A stretch of 64,000 nt of DNA from Ferruginibacter lapsinanis (GTDB taxonomy: Bacteria; Bacteroidota; Bacteroidia; Chitinophagales; Chitinophagaceae), in contig NZ_CP086063.1 in the NCBI RefSeq assembly GCF_020783315.1, positions 496,001 through 560,000 of the forward strand, read 5' to 3'. Position numbers and translations under genes: made by a program. A model generated the notes under the pieces. The model was not told the origin of the DNA and did not search any database. It worked only from the letters and a program-made list of their open reading frames with translations. Within the stretch, counting starts at the first letter, position 1, and the number at the start of each line of letters is the position of its first letter. This document shows positions 20,049 through 29,895 of this stretch, piece by piece.

Positions 20049-22352
20049 ATGTGTAGCAATTACAATAATACATCGGAAAATACGTTTACTTCCGTTAAAT
20101 CCCTTAATCTAATGACAAACCTGGCTGCTAAACTAGTAAACGCTAGTGAATCGAAATTATCGGTAATCTATAAGTCGTCGTTTCGTATCAGCGATTTGTT
20201 AAACTCAGTTCCTGAAGCTATAATTACGACCGACACACATTTCAACATAACCGGATTGAATCCTGTTGCAGAACAAATTTATGGTTCCCCCTTAAATGAA
20301 GCTGTTGGGCAACCACTTTTTGACTTCATCAGATTCGAATTTATTGGCTCAACTACACGTGAAGAAGCAATCAGCCATTTACAGAAACATGAATTCTGGA
20401 GTGGAGATATTATCTATTACACGTCTACAAATCAAAAAGTTTTTTTTAATACCCGTTGTACACTCATCAAAGATGATACAGGTAAAGTATCCGGAATTGT
20501 AATTGTAAACAGTAATATAACTGAGAAAGTAATTCAAAGAAAAAATCTTGATCTGGCAGAAAAAAAATATGAAACAGTAGTTGAATCATTGTCTGATGGT
20601 GTAATGATGATTGGAGCTGATGGCAGAATTGCTACTGCAAACAAAAGAGCTATTGAGATCCTTGGATTAACAGAAGACGAAATTAACGGTAAAGTGATAG
20701 CTTGCCCAAGTTGGAAAACAATCAAGCAAGATGGCAGCCCATTTCCCATAAATGAATTCCCCGCTATTGTTACACTGGAAACAGGAATTGAACAAAATAA
20801 TGTAATAATGGGGATTGCAAAACCAGATGGTAATATTGTATGGATATCGATCAATAGCAGAGGCATATTTAAAGAAGGGGCAACAAAACCAAATGCGGTG
20901 GTTGCTTCATTTGAAGATATAACGAATATTATCGAAGCAAATAAAAAATTACAACAAAGCGAAATTCTTTTTAGTTCATTTATCAATAACAGTCAAACAG
21001 CCAATTGGATCTATGATGAGGATGGTTATGTAGTGGTAGCCAATAATGAATATAATAAAATAAGCAATTTCCCGGAAAATGCAATTGGTAAACATATCAC
21101 AGAGATCTTTCCGAATGAATATGGCAAGCAATTAATTGAAAGAAATAAAAACTTTTTTGAAACCGGCAAACCTGCAATTTTTGAAAGCACATTACCACAG
21201 GCAGATGGCTCTCACAGAAGTTTTTTATCTTATCTTTTTTTAATTACAATACCCGGAAATAAAAGATTGATCGGTGGACAGGCTATTGACATCACCGAAC
21301 AAAAAAATGCGCTTCAAAAATTACAAGACAGTGAAGTGCTCTTCAGAGGCTTTATGACAAATAGCCAAAATCTTGGATGGGTATATGATGAAGATGGAAA
21401 TTTCGTCTATGGCAATCCTTTACTGATGGAAACACTAGGAATTGATGAAGAAGCCCTTGGAAGAAATATAACAACACTACCTTATTTGGGAATTGCAAAG
21501 CAAATTCTGATCAAAAATAAAAAAGTACTGGCCACAGGAGAAGCAATCATATCTGAAGATAAATTGATCGACAAACATGGCAATGTCAAACATTTCATTG
21601 CTCACTATTTCTTACTCCCTTTTGGGAATAAAAAAAGATTTGTTGGCGGACATGCATTGGATATCACCGAAAGAAAAAAAATTGAAAGTGAATTATTGAA
21701 CGAACAGATACAAAAACAAAAACAGATCAATCAGGCCACTATCGAAGCGCAGGAAAAAGAAAGAAACAGGATCAGCGAAGAATTGCACGATAATGTTAAC
21801 CAATTATTGATGAGTTCAAAATTACATATTGGTGCCGCTAAAAAAAATCAGGGCAACCAGGATGAATTATTAAGCAAGGCAACCGAATATTTAATGATGG
21901 CTGTAGATGAGATCAGGTCTCTTTCAAAATCACTTAGCACCAAAGTGGTATCTGTAGTAGGACTCGAAAAAGGAATTGCTGATATAGCAGAGAATCTGGA
22001 AAAATTAAATAATATAACCGTTGAGACAGATATTAGTGAAGCAGTAATAGACAAGCTCTCCACAGAGCAAAAATTAATGGTATTCAGGATAGTACAGGAA
22101 CAAACTAATAATATTATCAAGTATTCTGGTGCCAGCAAAACATCTATATCTATCCATGAAAAAAATGGCAAATGCCAGCTTAGTATTGTCGACAACGGAA
22201 AAGGTTTTGACAAGAAAACACAAAAAAGTAAAGGCATCGGCCTGATCAATATCTTTAATCGTGCTGATGCCTATAATGGTAAAGTAGATATTGAAACCTC
22301 TCCTGGAAATGGATGTGCAATAACTATTTCTTTTCCGTTTTTATACTTTTAA
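20049..22352 (+). CDS. multi-PAS sensor histidine kinase (HisKA_3 / NarX type)
   Basis: This 767-residue kinase has no membrane helix, so it is likely cytoplasmic. Four PAS domains follow each other at about residues 45-160, 170-290, 300-410 and 420-545, the last two close paralogues (both contain GG-x-A-x-DITE). A coiled linker leads to the HisKA_3 phosphoacceptor segment ERNRISEELHDNVNQLL, then an HATPase domain with VDNGKGFD and KGIGLINIFNRA. This class partners with NarL-type response regulators, none of which is nearby. It ends one base before convergent metG. Confidence 0.92.
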   Translation: MCSNYNNTSENTFTSVKSLNLMTNLAAKLVNASESKLSVIYKSSFRISDLLNSVPEAIITTDTHFNITGLNPVAEQIYGSPLNEAVGQPLFDFIRFEFIGSTTREEAISHLQKHEFWSGDIIYYTSTNQKVFFNTRCTLIKDDTGKVSGIVIVNSNITEKVIQRKNLDLAEKKYETVVESLSDGVMMIGADGRIATANKRAIEILGLTEDEINGKVIACPSWKTIKQDGSPFPINEFPAIVTLETGIEQNNVIMGIAKPDGNIVWISINSRGIFKEGATKPNAVVASFEDITNIIEANKKLQQSEILFSSFINNSQTANWIYDEDGYVVVANNEYNKISNFPENAIGKHITEIFPNEYGKQLIERNKNFFETGKPAIFESTLPQADGSHRSFLSYLFLITIPGNKRLIGGQAIDITEQKNALQKLQDSEVLFRGFMTNSQNLGWVYDEDGNFVYGNPLLMETLGIDEEALGRNITTLPYLGIAKQILIKNKKVLATGEAIISEDKLIDKHGNVKHFIAHYFLLPFGNKKRFVGGHALDITERKKIESELLNEQIQKQKQINQATIEAQEKERNRISEELHDNVNQLLMSSKLHIGAAKKNQGNQDELLSKATEYLMMAVDEIRSLSKSLSTKVVSVVGLEKGIADIAENLEKLNNITVETDISEAVIDKLSTEQKLMVFRIVQEQTNNIIKYSGASKTSISIHEKNGKCQLSIVDNGKGFDKKTQKSKGIGLINIFNRADAYNGKVDIETSPGNGCAITISFPFLYF

Positions 22353-22353
22353 A

Positions 22354-24444
22354 TCAACTTACTCCGGCTCCGGAATCAATGATATTTTCTGGCTTAACAA
22401 AATGCAGCTTTCCGGCTGTATCTTCTGCCATTAATATCATTCCGTTGCTTTCTATGCCTCTCATTTTACGAGGCGCTAGATTGGCTACAACTACCACTTG
22501 CTTATTAACTATCTCATCCGGGGAAAAATGCAATGCAATACCGCTAACAATGGTTCTCTTTTCAAACCCAAGATCAACTTCCAGTTTCAATAATTTATCA
22601 GCCTTTTCTACTTTTTCAGCAGAAAGTATTGTCCCTACCTTCAGATCTATCTTTGCAAAATCATCGAAAACTATTTCTGGTTTTAGATTTGATACCGGAG
22701 GTGTGGCTTCTTCAATTTTCGGTGTTTCCATTTTAACTAATCCTGATTTTAATTTTTCAATTTGAGCCGCTATTTCTTCGTCCTCAATTTTTCTGAACAA
22801 CAATTGAGGTTCTCTCAAACTATAACCAACACTCAATAATTTGATCTTCCCTGCATTGTCCCAATCCAGCATTTTATCAACTACCTTCATCATCGCCAGC
22901 ATCTTCTGGGCTGTAGTGGGCAAAAACGGATTGATAAATATCGCCAGATTAGCCGTTAATTGCAAACATAAGTGTAAGCAATTGTCAATACTTTTCTGTG
23001 CATCTGTCGTCGGTCTGCCATCGTCAGCCGTCTGCTTTGCAACGATCCAGGGTTCTTTTTCCTGCATGTATTTATTACCGGTTCTTGCCAGATCAATTAC
23101 AGCAAATAATGCATCTCTGAACTTATATTCTTCAAGATTATTTTGAATTTTCAATTTTGAATTTTCAATTTCTGCAATTAATGCTTTATCTTTTTCATCC
23201 AGTACATCTTGATGTAATGGCGGTACTTTTCCTCCGCATAATTTATGCATCAATACCCAGGTACGATTTACAAAATTGCCGAAGATGCTTACCAACTCAC
23301 TGTTATTTCTATCCTGAAAATCTTTCCAGGTAAAATCATTGTCTTTTGTTTCAGGTGCATTCGCACATAATACATAACGTAATACATCTTCACAACCCGG
23401 AAAATCCTTAATGTACTCATGTACCCATACGGCCCAATTACGACTGGTAGATACCTTCTCTCCTTCAATATTTAAAAATTCATTTGCAGGAACATTATCT
23501 GGCAATACAAAACCACCATGCGCTTTCAACATTGCAGGAAAAATGATACAATGAAAAACGATATTATCTTTTCCAATAAAATGTACAAGTTTGGTGTCTT
23601 CCTTACACCAGTAATCAGCCCAATGTTCTGTCAATTCTTTGGTGGCACTGATATAACCTATAGGCGCATCAAACCAAACGTATAACACTTTACCTTCTGC
23701 GTCCGGCAACGGAACTTTAATTCCCCAATTGCTATCTCTCGTCATAGCACGGCTTTGCAAACCATTATCCAGCCAACTTTTACATTGACCATATACATTG
23801 TTCTTCCATTCTTTATGTCCGTCAATGATCCATTCTTTTAACCATGCCTCATAATTCTGTAAAGGAAAATACCAATGCTTTGTCGTCTTTTTCACCGGCA
23901 CAGCATCACTCAATGCACTTCTTGGATTGATCAATTGTTCCGGGGATAATGTGCTGCCGCATTTTTCACACTGATCACCATATGCATTCGGATTAGCACA
24001 AACCGGGCAAGTGCCGGTAATATACCTGTCTGCTAAAAATGTTTTAGTGGTCTCATCATAATACTGTTCGGTTTCTTTTTCTTCAAACAAACCGGCATCG
24101 TACAACTTTGTAAAAAAAGCCGAAGCTGTCTCATGATGTCCTTTATTAGACGTACGGGAATAAATATCAAAGGAGATACCCATCTGCTCCATACTTTCTT
24201 TGATCAAAGCATGGTATCTATCTACCACCTGTTGGGGAGTAATGCCTTCCTTCATTGCACGGATTGTAATAGGCACTCCGTGTTCATCGCTACCACCTAT
24301 AAACTTTACATCTCTTTTCTGAGCCCGTTGGTAACGTACATAAATATCGGCCGGTAAATAGCATCCTGCCAGATGGCCGATATGCACCGGACCATTGGCG
24401 TAAGGTAATGCAGCCGTAACTAAATATCTTGATGGATTATTCAT
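22354..24444 (-). CDS. metG: methionyl-tRNA synthetase with C-terminal tRNA-binding domain
   Basis: This 696-residue class I synthetase charges tRNA-Met. HIGH-type motif [13 protein letters not shown], a zinc knuckle ([19 protein letters not shown]) and the KMSKS-equivalent [10 protein letters not shown] are visible. The C-terminal 110 residues form the dimerising EMAP/Trbp111-like domain ([18 protein letters not shown]). Two low-complexity stretches, [12 protein letters not shown] and [14 protein letters not shown], look like repeat-derived insertions (see findings). The gene converges with the PAS kinase. Confidence 0.96.
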   Translation of the reverse strand: MNNPSRYLVTAALPYANGPVHIGHLAGCYLPADIYVRYQRAQKRDVKFIGGSDEHGVPITIRAMKEGITPQQVVDRYHALIKESMEQMGISFDIYSRTSNKGHHETASAFFTKLYDAGLFEEKETEQYYDETTKTFLADRYITGTCPVCANPNAYGDQCEKCGSTLSPEQLINPRSALSDAVPVKKTTKHWYFPLQNYEAWLKEWIIDGHKEWKNNVYGQCKSWLDNGLQSRAMTRDSNWGIKVPLPDAEGKVLYVWFDAPIGYISATKELTEHWADYWCKEDTKLVHFIGKDNIVFHCIIFPAMLKAHGGFVLPDNVPANEFLNIEGEKVSTSRNWAVWVHEYIKDFPGCEDVLRYVLCANAPETKDNDFTWKDFQDRNNSELVSIFGNFVNRTWVLMHKLCGGKVPPLHQDVLDEKDKALIAEIENSKLKIQNNLEEYKFRDALFAVIDLARTGNKYMQEKEPWIVAKQTADDGRPTTDAQKSIDNCLHLCLQLTANLAIFINPFLPTTAQKMLAMMKVVDKMLDWDNAGKIKLLSVGYSLREPQLLFRKIEDEEIAAQIEKLKSGLVKMETPKIEEATPPVSNLKPEIVFDDFAKIDLKVGTILSAEKVEKADKLLKLEVDLGFEKRTIVSGIALHFSPDEIVNKQVVVVANLAPRKMRGIESNGMILMAEDTAGKLHFVKPENIIDSGAGVS
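23001..23034. repeat. GACGA-rich repeat-like segment inside metG
   Basis: On the coding strand, short iterations of GACGG/GACGA/CGACGACA encode [12 protein letters not shown]. The base pattern is unlike surrounding codons and resembles an intergenic repeat caught in frame. Confidence 0.35.
23142..23169. repeat. perfect tandem 14-mer TTTGAATTTTCAAT x2 inside metG
   Basis: Two exact copies, 23142-23155 and 23156-23169, in the coding region for ENSKLKIQN. The unit is related in composition to the 22-bp palindrome at 44255-44276 between murE and mraY. Confidence 0.75.
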
Positions 24445-24475
24445 CTAATTTTAAATTTATCTCGTTGGTTCATTT

Positions 24476-24640
24476 TTAATTACTCATCCAGTAATATATC
24501 CCTACCCAAACAAAAGCAAAAAAAGCTATAGCAATGATGTCATTTTTTAATTCCACCAGCTTTTTCTTCTTAACTAAAAGCTGGAAAATTATATACCCCA
24601 CAAAAGCTATAAAGGCTATGATTGCCTGAATGAAACGCAT
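24476..24640 (-). CDS. small two-helix membrane protein
   Basis: This 54-residue protein begins MRFIQAIIAFIAF, with two hydrophobic helices separated by a basic loop (VKKKKLVELKN). An in-frame ATG 87 bases further upstream exists, but that start falls inside the terminator hairpin of the upstream gene, so the ATG at 24640 is preferred. Function unknown. It lies just upstream of metG on the same strand, ending about 30 bases before its ATG. Confidence 0.55.
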   Translation of the reverse strand: MRFIQAIIAFIAFVGYIIFQLLVKKKKLVELKNDIIAIAFFAFVWVGIYYWMSN

Positions 24641-24706
24641 ATTGATTGAATTATTCCGGCAAAAATACCTAATCAATTGCCAAATGCGAAATTTGAGTAA
24701 AAGGAA

Positions 24707-24734
24707 CAAAAAAGCCACCATTTTCATGGTAGCT
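24707..24734 (-). terminator. Rho-independent terminator after anti-sigma gene
   Basis: Minus strand: stem AGCTACCAT / ATGGTGGCT closed by a GAAA tetraloop, followed directly by six T. It sits about 25 bases after the stop of the 24759-26453 gene. Confidence 0.85.
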
Positions 24735-24758
24735 CTTTGCTCTCGCTGTTACGGTTTA

Positions 24759-26453
24759 TTATTGATCTAATTTGACCAATGACTTTTTAATATCTGCATT
24801 AGAGGCCAACTCATATTTTATACCTTTAACCTCTTGTTCTCCTGTTATGGCCGCTGTCACAGAATATACTTTTTCTCCTTCTTTGTTAATGCCAATACTG
24901 ATTATTTTTACGGGCTCTCCTACAGGTATATTTTTAAATACAACTTTACTGCCATTATACTCTCCGGCTATCATTGAATTGATATTATCGAAAACCAACA
25001 TGGTATAATAATTTTGAGCATCATCCCCCAGATCAGTATAATATGATATCTTCTTACGACTGTCAGAATAAAATCTATCGCAATTGATCCATCCCAACTG
25101 AGTAATATTCAGGTGGTATTTTTCTTGTATATTTTTTATGATGGCTGAAGACTGATCATTGCCCGGCAACACCATTCCCCCGTTCAATTTATTCTGAAGC
25201 GCATTTGTTATACCGTTATCACCAAGACCGTTACCGTTTTTGCGAAGTATTTGTCTTGTAGCAGTTCCCTGCAATTTATATTTATCGGCGTATCCTTTCT
25301 CCACCCACATTGAATCACCTATATTTTCTCCGTACTGATGCTCAAAAGCTCTGTTCCCATTATCAACCTTAAATAAATTTTTAATATTCGACCTCAATTT
25401 TATTTTATAATATCCATACTTTTCCTTCAACATTCTTTTTAGTGCTGCTTTGGATATTTTTAAACTATCTCCTGTAATAAAATACCCGATCTCTCCTTTG
25501 CGTTTTTGTTTCGTTTTGTATGGTTGATCGGTGATATTCAATACTCTTACCTCTGTTACTAATTGAGTTCTGGAGAAATTTCGTCCTTGTGGTATCCAGT
25601 TAATAGCGTTACCTGTTTTATCTCCATTAAACAATTCCATTCCTGTCATGTTGATGCTACTCGTATCAGGCATGAACAATGTTAGCGGTATATTATTATT
25701 AATTTTTACCTCATTGCCTTTATACGTGGCTGTTACATGTATCATGCCCCCTGTTACCAATTGTGCATCATTGCTTGTAGTACTTAGCCAGTTTTCTATA
25801 ATATCTGATCGTTTGTAATACTCTGTCAGCCTAACTTCCACCTCAGTACCGCCACCAAGGCTGTTTACAGGAATAAGAATAGTTGTTCCTTCTGCAGCCG
25901 TGAGCAAAGTATCTTTTGTATTATTAATGATAAATTGTTGAGGAACTTTAACGAATTGATCCTTCAATTGATCTAATAAAGAAACTCTGTTGAGTTTGTT
26001 TCCCGGAGTTTTATCAGTAGCAGCTAATGTGTCAACAAAATCTGCTGCTACCCCATTACCCATATCCGTAAATGGCAATGTAATTATATTTTTATTTGTG
26101 CCCTGACTGATTTCTATTTTTTTAATCGGGATAACTGTCGAAGCTGTAACAATTGTATCGGACAGAGAAGGAATCTTCGGTATAATTGTCGCAGTAGTAA
26201 CAGGAGATTCTTTATCAATTTTTTTTATGCTGAATTTCTGATACCCTACATACAACAAAGTAATAATAGCCAATCCAATTGCTCCACCGATCAATTTCCC
26301 TTGATTATTTACCCTCAGTTTAGATACCGGAACATTTGGTTGCAATATAGCCTGCATCTTTTGCCAATGCTCATCCATATGGCTGAGATCGGGTAACTGC
26401 TGATCTTCCAACTGCCGAAGTTTATTTTCAATATTGTTATTATCCTGCTGCAT
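24759..26453 (-). CDS. putative anti-sigma factor with large exported domain
   Basis: This 564-residue protein has an N-terminal cytoplasmic helix of about 50 residues (NKLRQLEDQQLPDLSHMDEHW), one membrane helix (about 54-70), and a large outer domain. The start overlaps the end of the sigma gene by 14 bases, the arrangement of translationally coupled sigma/anti-sigma pairs. The outer part was not assigned to a family; it has repeated strand-rich blocks and may be the sensor. It lacks the obvious STN/FecR signature. Anti-sigma role is inferred from order and topology. Confidence 0.6.
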   Translation of the reverse strand: MQQDNNNIENKLRQLEDQQLPDLSHMDEHWQKMQAILQPNVPVSKLRVNNQGKLIGGAIGLAIITLLYVGYQKFSIKKIDKESPVTTATIIPKIPSLSDTIVTASTVIPIKKIEISQGTNKNIITLPFTDMGNGVAADFVDTLAATDKTPGNKLNRVSLLDQLKDQFVKVPQQFIINNTKDTLLTAAEGTTILIPVNSLGGGTEVEVRLTEYYKRSDIIENWLSTTSNDAQLVTGGMIHVTATYKGNEVKINNNIPLTLFMPDTSSINMTGMELFNGDKTGNAINWIPQGRNFSRTQLVTEVRVLNITDQPYKTKQKRKGEIGYFITGDSLKISKAALKRMLKEKYGYYKIKLRSNIKNLFKVDNGNRAFEHQYGENIGDSMWVEKGYADKYKLQGTATRQILRKNGNGLGDNGITNALQNKLNGGMVLPGNDQSSAIIKNIQEKYHLNITQLGWINCDRFYSDSRKKISYYTDLGDDAQNYYTMLVFDNINSMIAGEYNGSKVVFKNIPVGEPVKIISIGINKEGEKVYSVTAAITGEQEVKGIKYELASNADIKKSLVKLDQ

Positions 26454-27030
26454 TTGTTTTTAGTTGAGGTTCGGAAAGGTCTTCTAATTTTTGTTTCAAT
26501 ATTTTTTTTGCTTCACTTACATGCCACTTGCTGGTATTATCACTAATCGATAAAATTTCTCCGATCTGTTTATGAGTAAACCCTTCATACACAAACAAAT
26601 TAAATACTGTTGCAGTGGTGGGTGGTAATTGAGCGATCATCTGCCGAATTTCTTTTCCTGCTACCAGGTCAAAAGCATCAGGAGAAAGGACGGGCTCTTC
26701 CTGAGAAATATAGGGTACAGATTCTTTGAATATATTCTTCTTCTTACAAAAATCAATACTGCAATTGATCACAATTGTTTTGATCCATGATAATAATTTG
26801 CCTTCGTCTGTATATTTATGAATGTTCTTAAAAACCCGAAGCATTGCATCATTGTATATAGTACCGGCTCCATCAGCATCCACGGCATACCTAAAGCAAA
26901 CCTTTATCATATCAGGATAACATAACTTATAAAGTGCCTGTTGGCTCTGCAGATCGTTATTTCTGCAGCCTTCCACCAATATGTCCAGATTATTGTTCAA
27001 AAATCGTCGTTTGGTTAAAAAATTGTCCAT
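26440..27030 (-). CDS. ECF-type RNA polymerase sigma factor
   Basis: This 196-residue factor has region 2 at about 25-100 (YPDMIKVCFRYAVDADGAGTI, LLSWIKTIVINCSIDFCKKK) and region 4 at about 125-185 (LPPTTATVFNLFVYEGFTHKQIGEILSISDNTSKWHVSEAKK). It overlaps the downstream transmembrane gene by 14 bases, so the two are probably co-translated and that product likely sequesters it. Only about 120 bases separate it from the divergent LD-carboxypeptidase gene. Confidence 0.9.
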   Translation of the reverse strand: MDNFLTKRRFLNNNLDILVEGCRNNDLQSQQALYKLCYPDMIKVCFRYAVDADGAGTIYNDAMLRVFKNIHKYTDEGKLLSWIKTIVINCSIDFCKKKNIFKESVPYISQEEPVLSPDAFDLVAGKEIRQMIAQLPPTTATVFNLFVYEGFTHKQIGEILSISDNTSKWHVSEAKKILKQKLEDLSEPQLKTNAAG

Positions 27031-27150
27031 CTAACATATAGAACTATAGATGGATGAAAAAGGGTTGGGTAGTCTTTAAAATAAATATACCTATTTCGGA
27101 TGGGCTACTTCAACGTAAAATAATTATTTTCACTCAATCAAACATATTTA

Positions 27151-28170
27151 ATGGAACGTAAGTCATTTCTCTCCTCAATTATCCCCTTAGGTGCCGTATT
27201 AAGTGGTATGGTAAAAGGTGAAGAAACACTTACTACGGATAAAGTTTCAAAAATACCTCCATACCTAAAAGAAGGGGATGTGATTGGCATTACTTCCCCG
27301 GCTGGATATATTACTTTAGAAGATGTGCAACCTGCTGTCAAAAAATTAGAAGAATGGGGGTATACTGTAAAAATTGGAAATACTATTGGTAAACGTGATT
27401 TTACATTTGGAGGTACGGATGAGGAACGTCTTGAAGACCTGCAGGAAATGTTACACGACAGAGATATAAAGGCAGTAATGTGTGCAAGAGGTGGTTATGG
27501 TTTAGTAAGGATAATCGACAAGATCAATTTTACAGAATTTAAAAAATATCCAAAATGGATCATTGGTTTTAGTGATGTAACTGTATTGCATAACCATATC
27601 AACAGAAATTTTGGAATAGCTACAATACATAGCAAAATGTGCAATAGTTTTCCGGATGATTGGAGTAAGGCAGATGAAAGTCAGATCATTTCAATACACA
27701 GTATTCGGATGTGTTTGACAAATGAAAAAATACATTATGCTTTTTTACCTAATCCAAAAAACAGGCTCGGAAATGTTAAAGGGGAATTGGTTGGTGGTAA
27801 TTTAAGAACAATTGAAAATCTTGCCGGCACAAAAAGTGACCTCATTACAAAAAATAAAATTTTATTTGTAGAAGATACCGGCGAATACTTGTACAGTATT
27901 GACAGGATGTTCTGGAATCTACAACGCACAGGAAAACTATCGCAATTAAAAGGGTTGATCATCGGTGGCTTTAAAACCAAACCTGATGACCCGGGAGAAG
28001 AATTCGGAAAATCAATTGAAGAAATTGTTCTTGAAAAAGTAAAAGAATATAATTACCCTGTCTGTTTTAACTTTCCGGTTGGGCATCAAAAAGAAAACTT
28101 TGCATTAAAATGCGGCGTATTTTATAACCTAGATTGTACTGAATTCACCTGCATATTAACAGAAATATAA
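27151..28170 (+). CDS. LD-carboxypeptidase (S66 family), exported copy
   Basis: This 339-residue serine peptidase of family S66 (LdcA) releases the terminal D-Ala from tetrapeptides during murein recycling. The catalytic serine lies in WIIGFSDVTVL, the Glu in FVEDTGEYLYSIDRM and the His in PVGHQKENFALKCG. An N-terminal extension (MERKSFLSSIIPLGAVL) resembles a Tat-like or Sec signal and suggests export, unlike the next gene. The stop overlaps the next start by one base (TAATG). The two proteins are clear paralogues. Confidence 0.9.
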   Translation: MERKSFLSSIIPLGAVLSGMVKGEETLTTDKVSKIPPYLKEGDVIGITSPAGYITLEDVQPAVKKLEEWGYTVKIGNTIGKRDFTFGGTDEERLEDLQEMLHDRDIKAVMCARGGYGLVRIIDKINFTEFKKYPKWIIGFSDVTVLHNHINRNFGIATIHSKMCNSFPDDWSKADESQIISIHSIRMCLTNEKIHYAFLPNPKNRLGNVKGELVGGNLRTIENLAGTKSDLITKNKILFVEDTGEYLYSIDRMFWNLQRTGKLSQLKGLIIGGFKTKPDDPGEEFGKSIEEIVLEKVKEYNYPVCFNFPVGHQKENFALKCGVFYNLDCTEFTCILTEI

Positions 28171-29075
28171 TGATCAAAATTCCTCCATACTTAAAAAAAG
28201 GCGACACTATCGGCATTACATGCCCTGCTGGGTACATGGTTAAAGAAAAAGCACAAACATGTATTGATACTTTGCAGAGCTGGGGTTTCCAGGTAATGGT
28301 TGGCAAAACATTGGGCAGTAATTCAGCAAATTATTTTTCAGGGAATGATGAACAACGTTTGAATGAGCTGCAGGCGATGCTGGATGACGATTCTATCAAT
28401 GCCATCCTTTGCGGACGAGGTGGATATGGAGTTGGCAGAATCATTGATCAACTTGATTTTACAAGATTTAAGAAGAAGCCAAAATGGATCATTGGCTTTA
28501 GTGATATCACTGTGTTGCATTGTCATTTAAACAGCAAAATAAAAGTAGCATCCATGCATGCTCCAATGGCTGCTGCATTCAATGAAGGAAAGAATGAATT
28601 TATACAATCATTGCATAAAACAATGACTGGTAAAAAAGGAAAGTATAAATGTGCCCCACATCTATTTAACAAAACAGGCAAGGCCTCAGGCGAATTGGTT
28701 GGAGGTAATTTAGCTTTATTGGCAAATATGATCGGTACAGCATCAGACCTCAATACAAAAAATAAAATTTTATTTATTGAAGATGTGGGTGAATATACCT
28801 ACAGTGTAGACAGAATGATGTATCAATTAAAAAGAAGCAGAAAGCTTGAAAAGCTTGCAGGACTTATTATTGGTGGCTTTACAGACATGAAAGACACCGA
28901 AAGACCTTTTGGAAAAAATGTCTATGAAGCTATTAAAGATATACTTCAAGAATATAACTATCCTGTTTGTTTTAATTTTCCCGTAAGTCATGATAAAGAG
29001 AATTATGCATTAAAGGTAGGAGTCAGTTATGAACTGACAATTACCAATAAACTAGTTACATTATCTGAGGTTTAA
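28170..29075 (+). CDS. LD-carboxypeptidase (S66 family), cytoplasmic copy
   Basis: This 301-residue S66 peptidase starts directly with the catalytic domain (MIKIPPYLKKGDTIGITCPAG) and has no signal. Catalytic segments are WIIGFSDITVLHCH (Ser), FIEDVGEYTYSVDRM (Glu) and PVSHDKENYALKVG (His). It overlaps its paralogue by one base, so they form an operon. Its 3' end overlaps the convergent hydrolase gene by 15 bases. Confidence 0.92.
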   Translation: MIKIPPYLKKGDTIGITCPAGYMVKEKAQTCIDTLQSWGFQVMVGKTLGSNSANYFSGNDEQRLNELQAMLDDDSINAILCGRGGYGVGRIIDQLDFTRFKKKPKWIIGFSDITVLHCHLNSKIKVASMHAPMAAAFNEGKNEFIQSLHKTMTGKKGKYKCAPHLFNKTGKASGELVGGNLALLANMIGTASDLNTKNKILFIEDVGEYTYSVDRMMYQLKRSRKLEKLAGLIIGGFTDMKDTERPFGKNVYEAIKDILQEYNYPVCFNFPVSHDKENYALKVGVSYELTITNKLVTLSEV

Positions 29076-29882
29076 AAGACTATCCAGCTTTTGATGAAAC
29101 AAGGGGAAATCATTTAAATTATGATGAGTGCCTTTTTCAATAGTTATAAACTCATCCGAAGATTTTAAAACAGTTTTTAATCTTGCTGCATTTCTATACG
29201 GAATTACACCATCGTTCGTTCCGTGAAAAACAGTTATCGGCACCTGCACTTCCTTCAAATATTGATATGTAGGGATCCTATATTTCGACATTCGTGTTGT
29301 TGGATAAATGGGAGCGTATGATGCAAATAAAGCCGGAATGCTATAGTAAGGTGTTTCAAGAATTAATCGTTTGCATTTTTTTTCTGAAGCCACATAAGCT
29401 GAAACACCAGTCCCAAAAGACTTTCCGAAGATAATGATACTATCTGCTTTGTATTTGGATGCCGCAAGTTCATATACAACTTTAGCTTCCTCATATATTT
29501 TTTTTTCATTCCGCTCTCCTACACTTTTTCCAAAACCGGGATAATCTTCCATCCAAACTTCATAACCATGCTTTGTAAAATTGTCTGCATATTTTGCATA
29601 TCGGTTAATATTTTCTTTATTGCCATGATAATAGAGCACAACTCCTTTTCTCAGAGAATCTTTCGGAAAAAACTTAACCAGATTAATTGTATCCGTTTTG
29701 CTGAATGCTATATCAACCTCTTCAAACGGAGCATCAAATTGATATTTGTAATCTCTTGATAGCGCTTCGGGATGAAATAAGAAATAATCTTGCAAAGAAT
29801 ACAAAGCAATACCCACACCACAATAAATAATTATCATGATCTTTATCCAACGAAAGAATTTTGCCTTTAAAGAATTATCCAT
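29061..29882 (-). CDS. membrane-anchored alpha/beta hydrolase
   Basis: This 273-residue protein has an N-terminal membrane helix (IKIMIIIYCGVGIALYSL) and an alpha/beta hydrolase domain. The nucleophile elbow is FGKSFGTG, the oxyanion-side strand LYYHGNKEN, and the acid and His follow in HGTNDGVIPY and GTHHNLNDF. Related to BEM46/YqkD-type hydrolases. Substrate unknown. A paralogue lies directly upstream on the same strand. Confidence 0.82.
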   Translation of the reverse strand: MDNSLKAKFFRWIKIMIIIYCGVGIALYSLQDYFLFHPEALSRDYKYQFDAPFEEVDIAFSKTDTINLVKFFPKDSLRKGVVLYYHGNKENINRYAKYADNFTKHGYEVWMEDYPGFGKSVGERNEKKIYEEAKVVYELAASKYKADSIIIFGKSFGTGVSAYVASEKKCKRLILETPYYSIPALFASYAPIYPTTRMSKYRIPTYQYLKEVQVPITVFHGTNDGVIPYRNAARLKTVLKSSDEFITIEKGTHHNLNDFPLFHQKLDSLLNLR

Positions 29883-29895
29883 TCTTAATTATCAA

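Noticed and set aside
24641-24727. Longer N-terminus for the small membrane protein
   Set aside because: The upstream ATG falls inside the terminator hairpin of the preceding gene.
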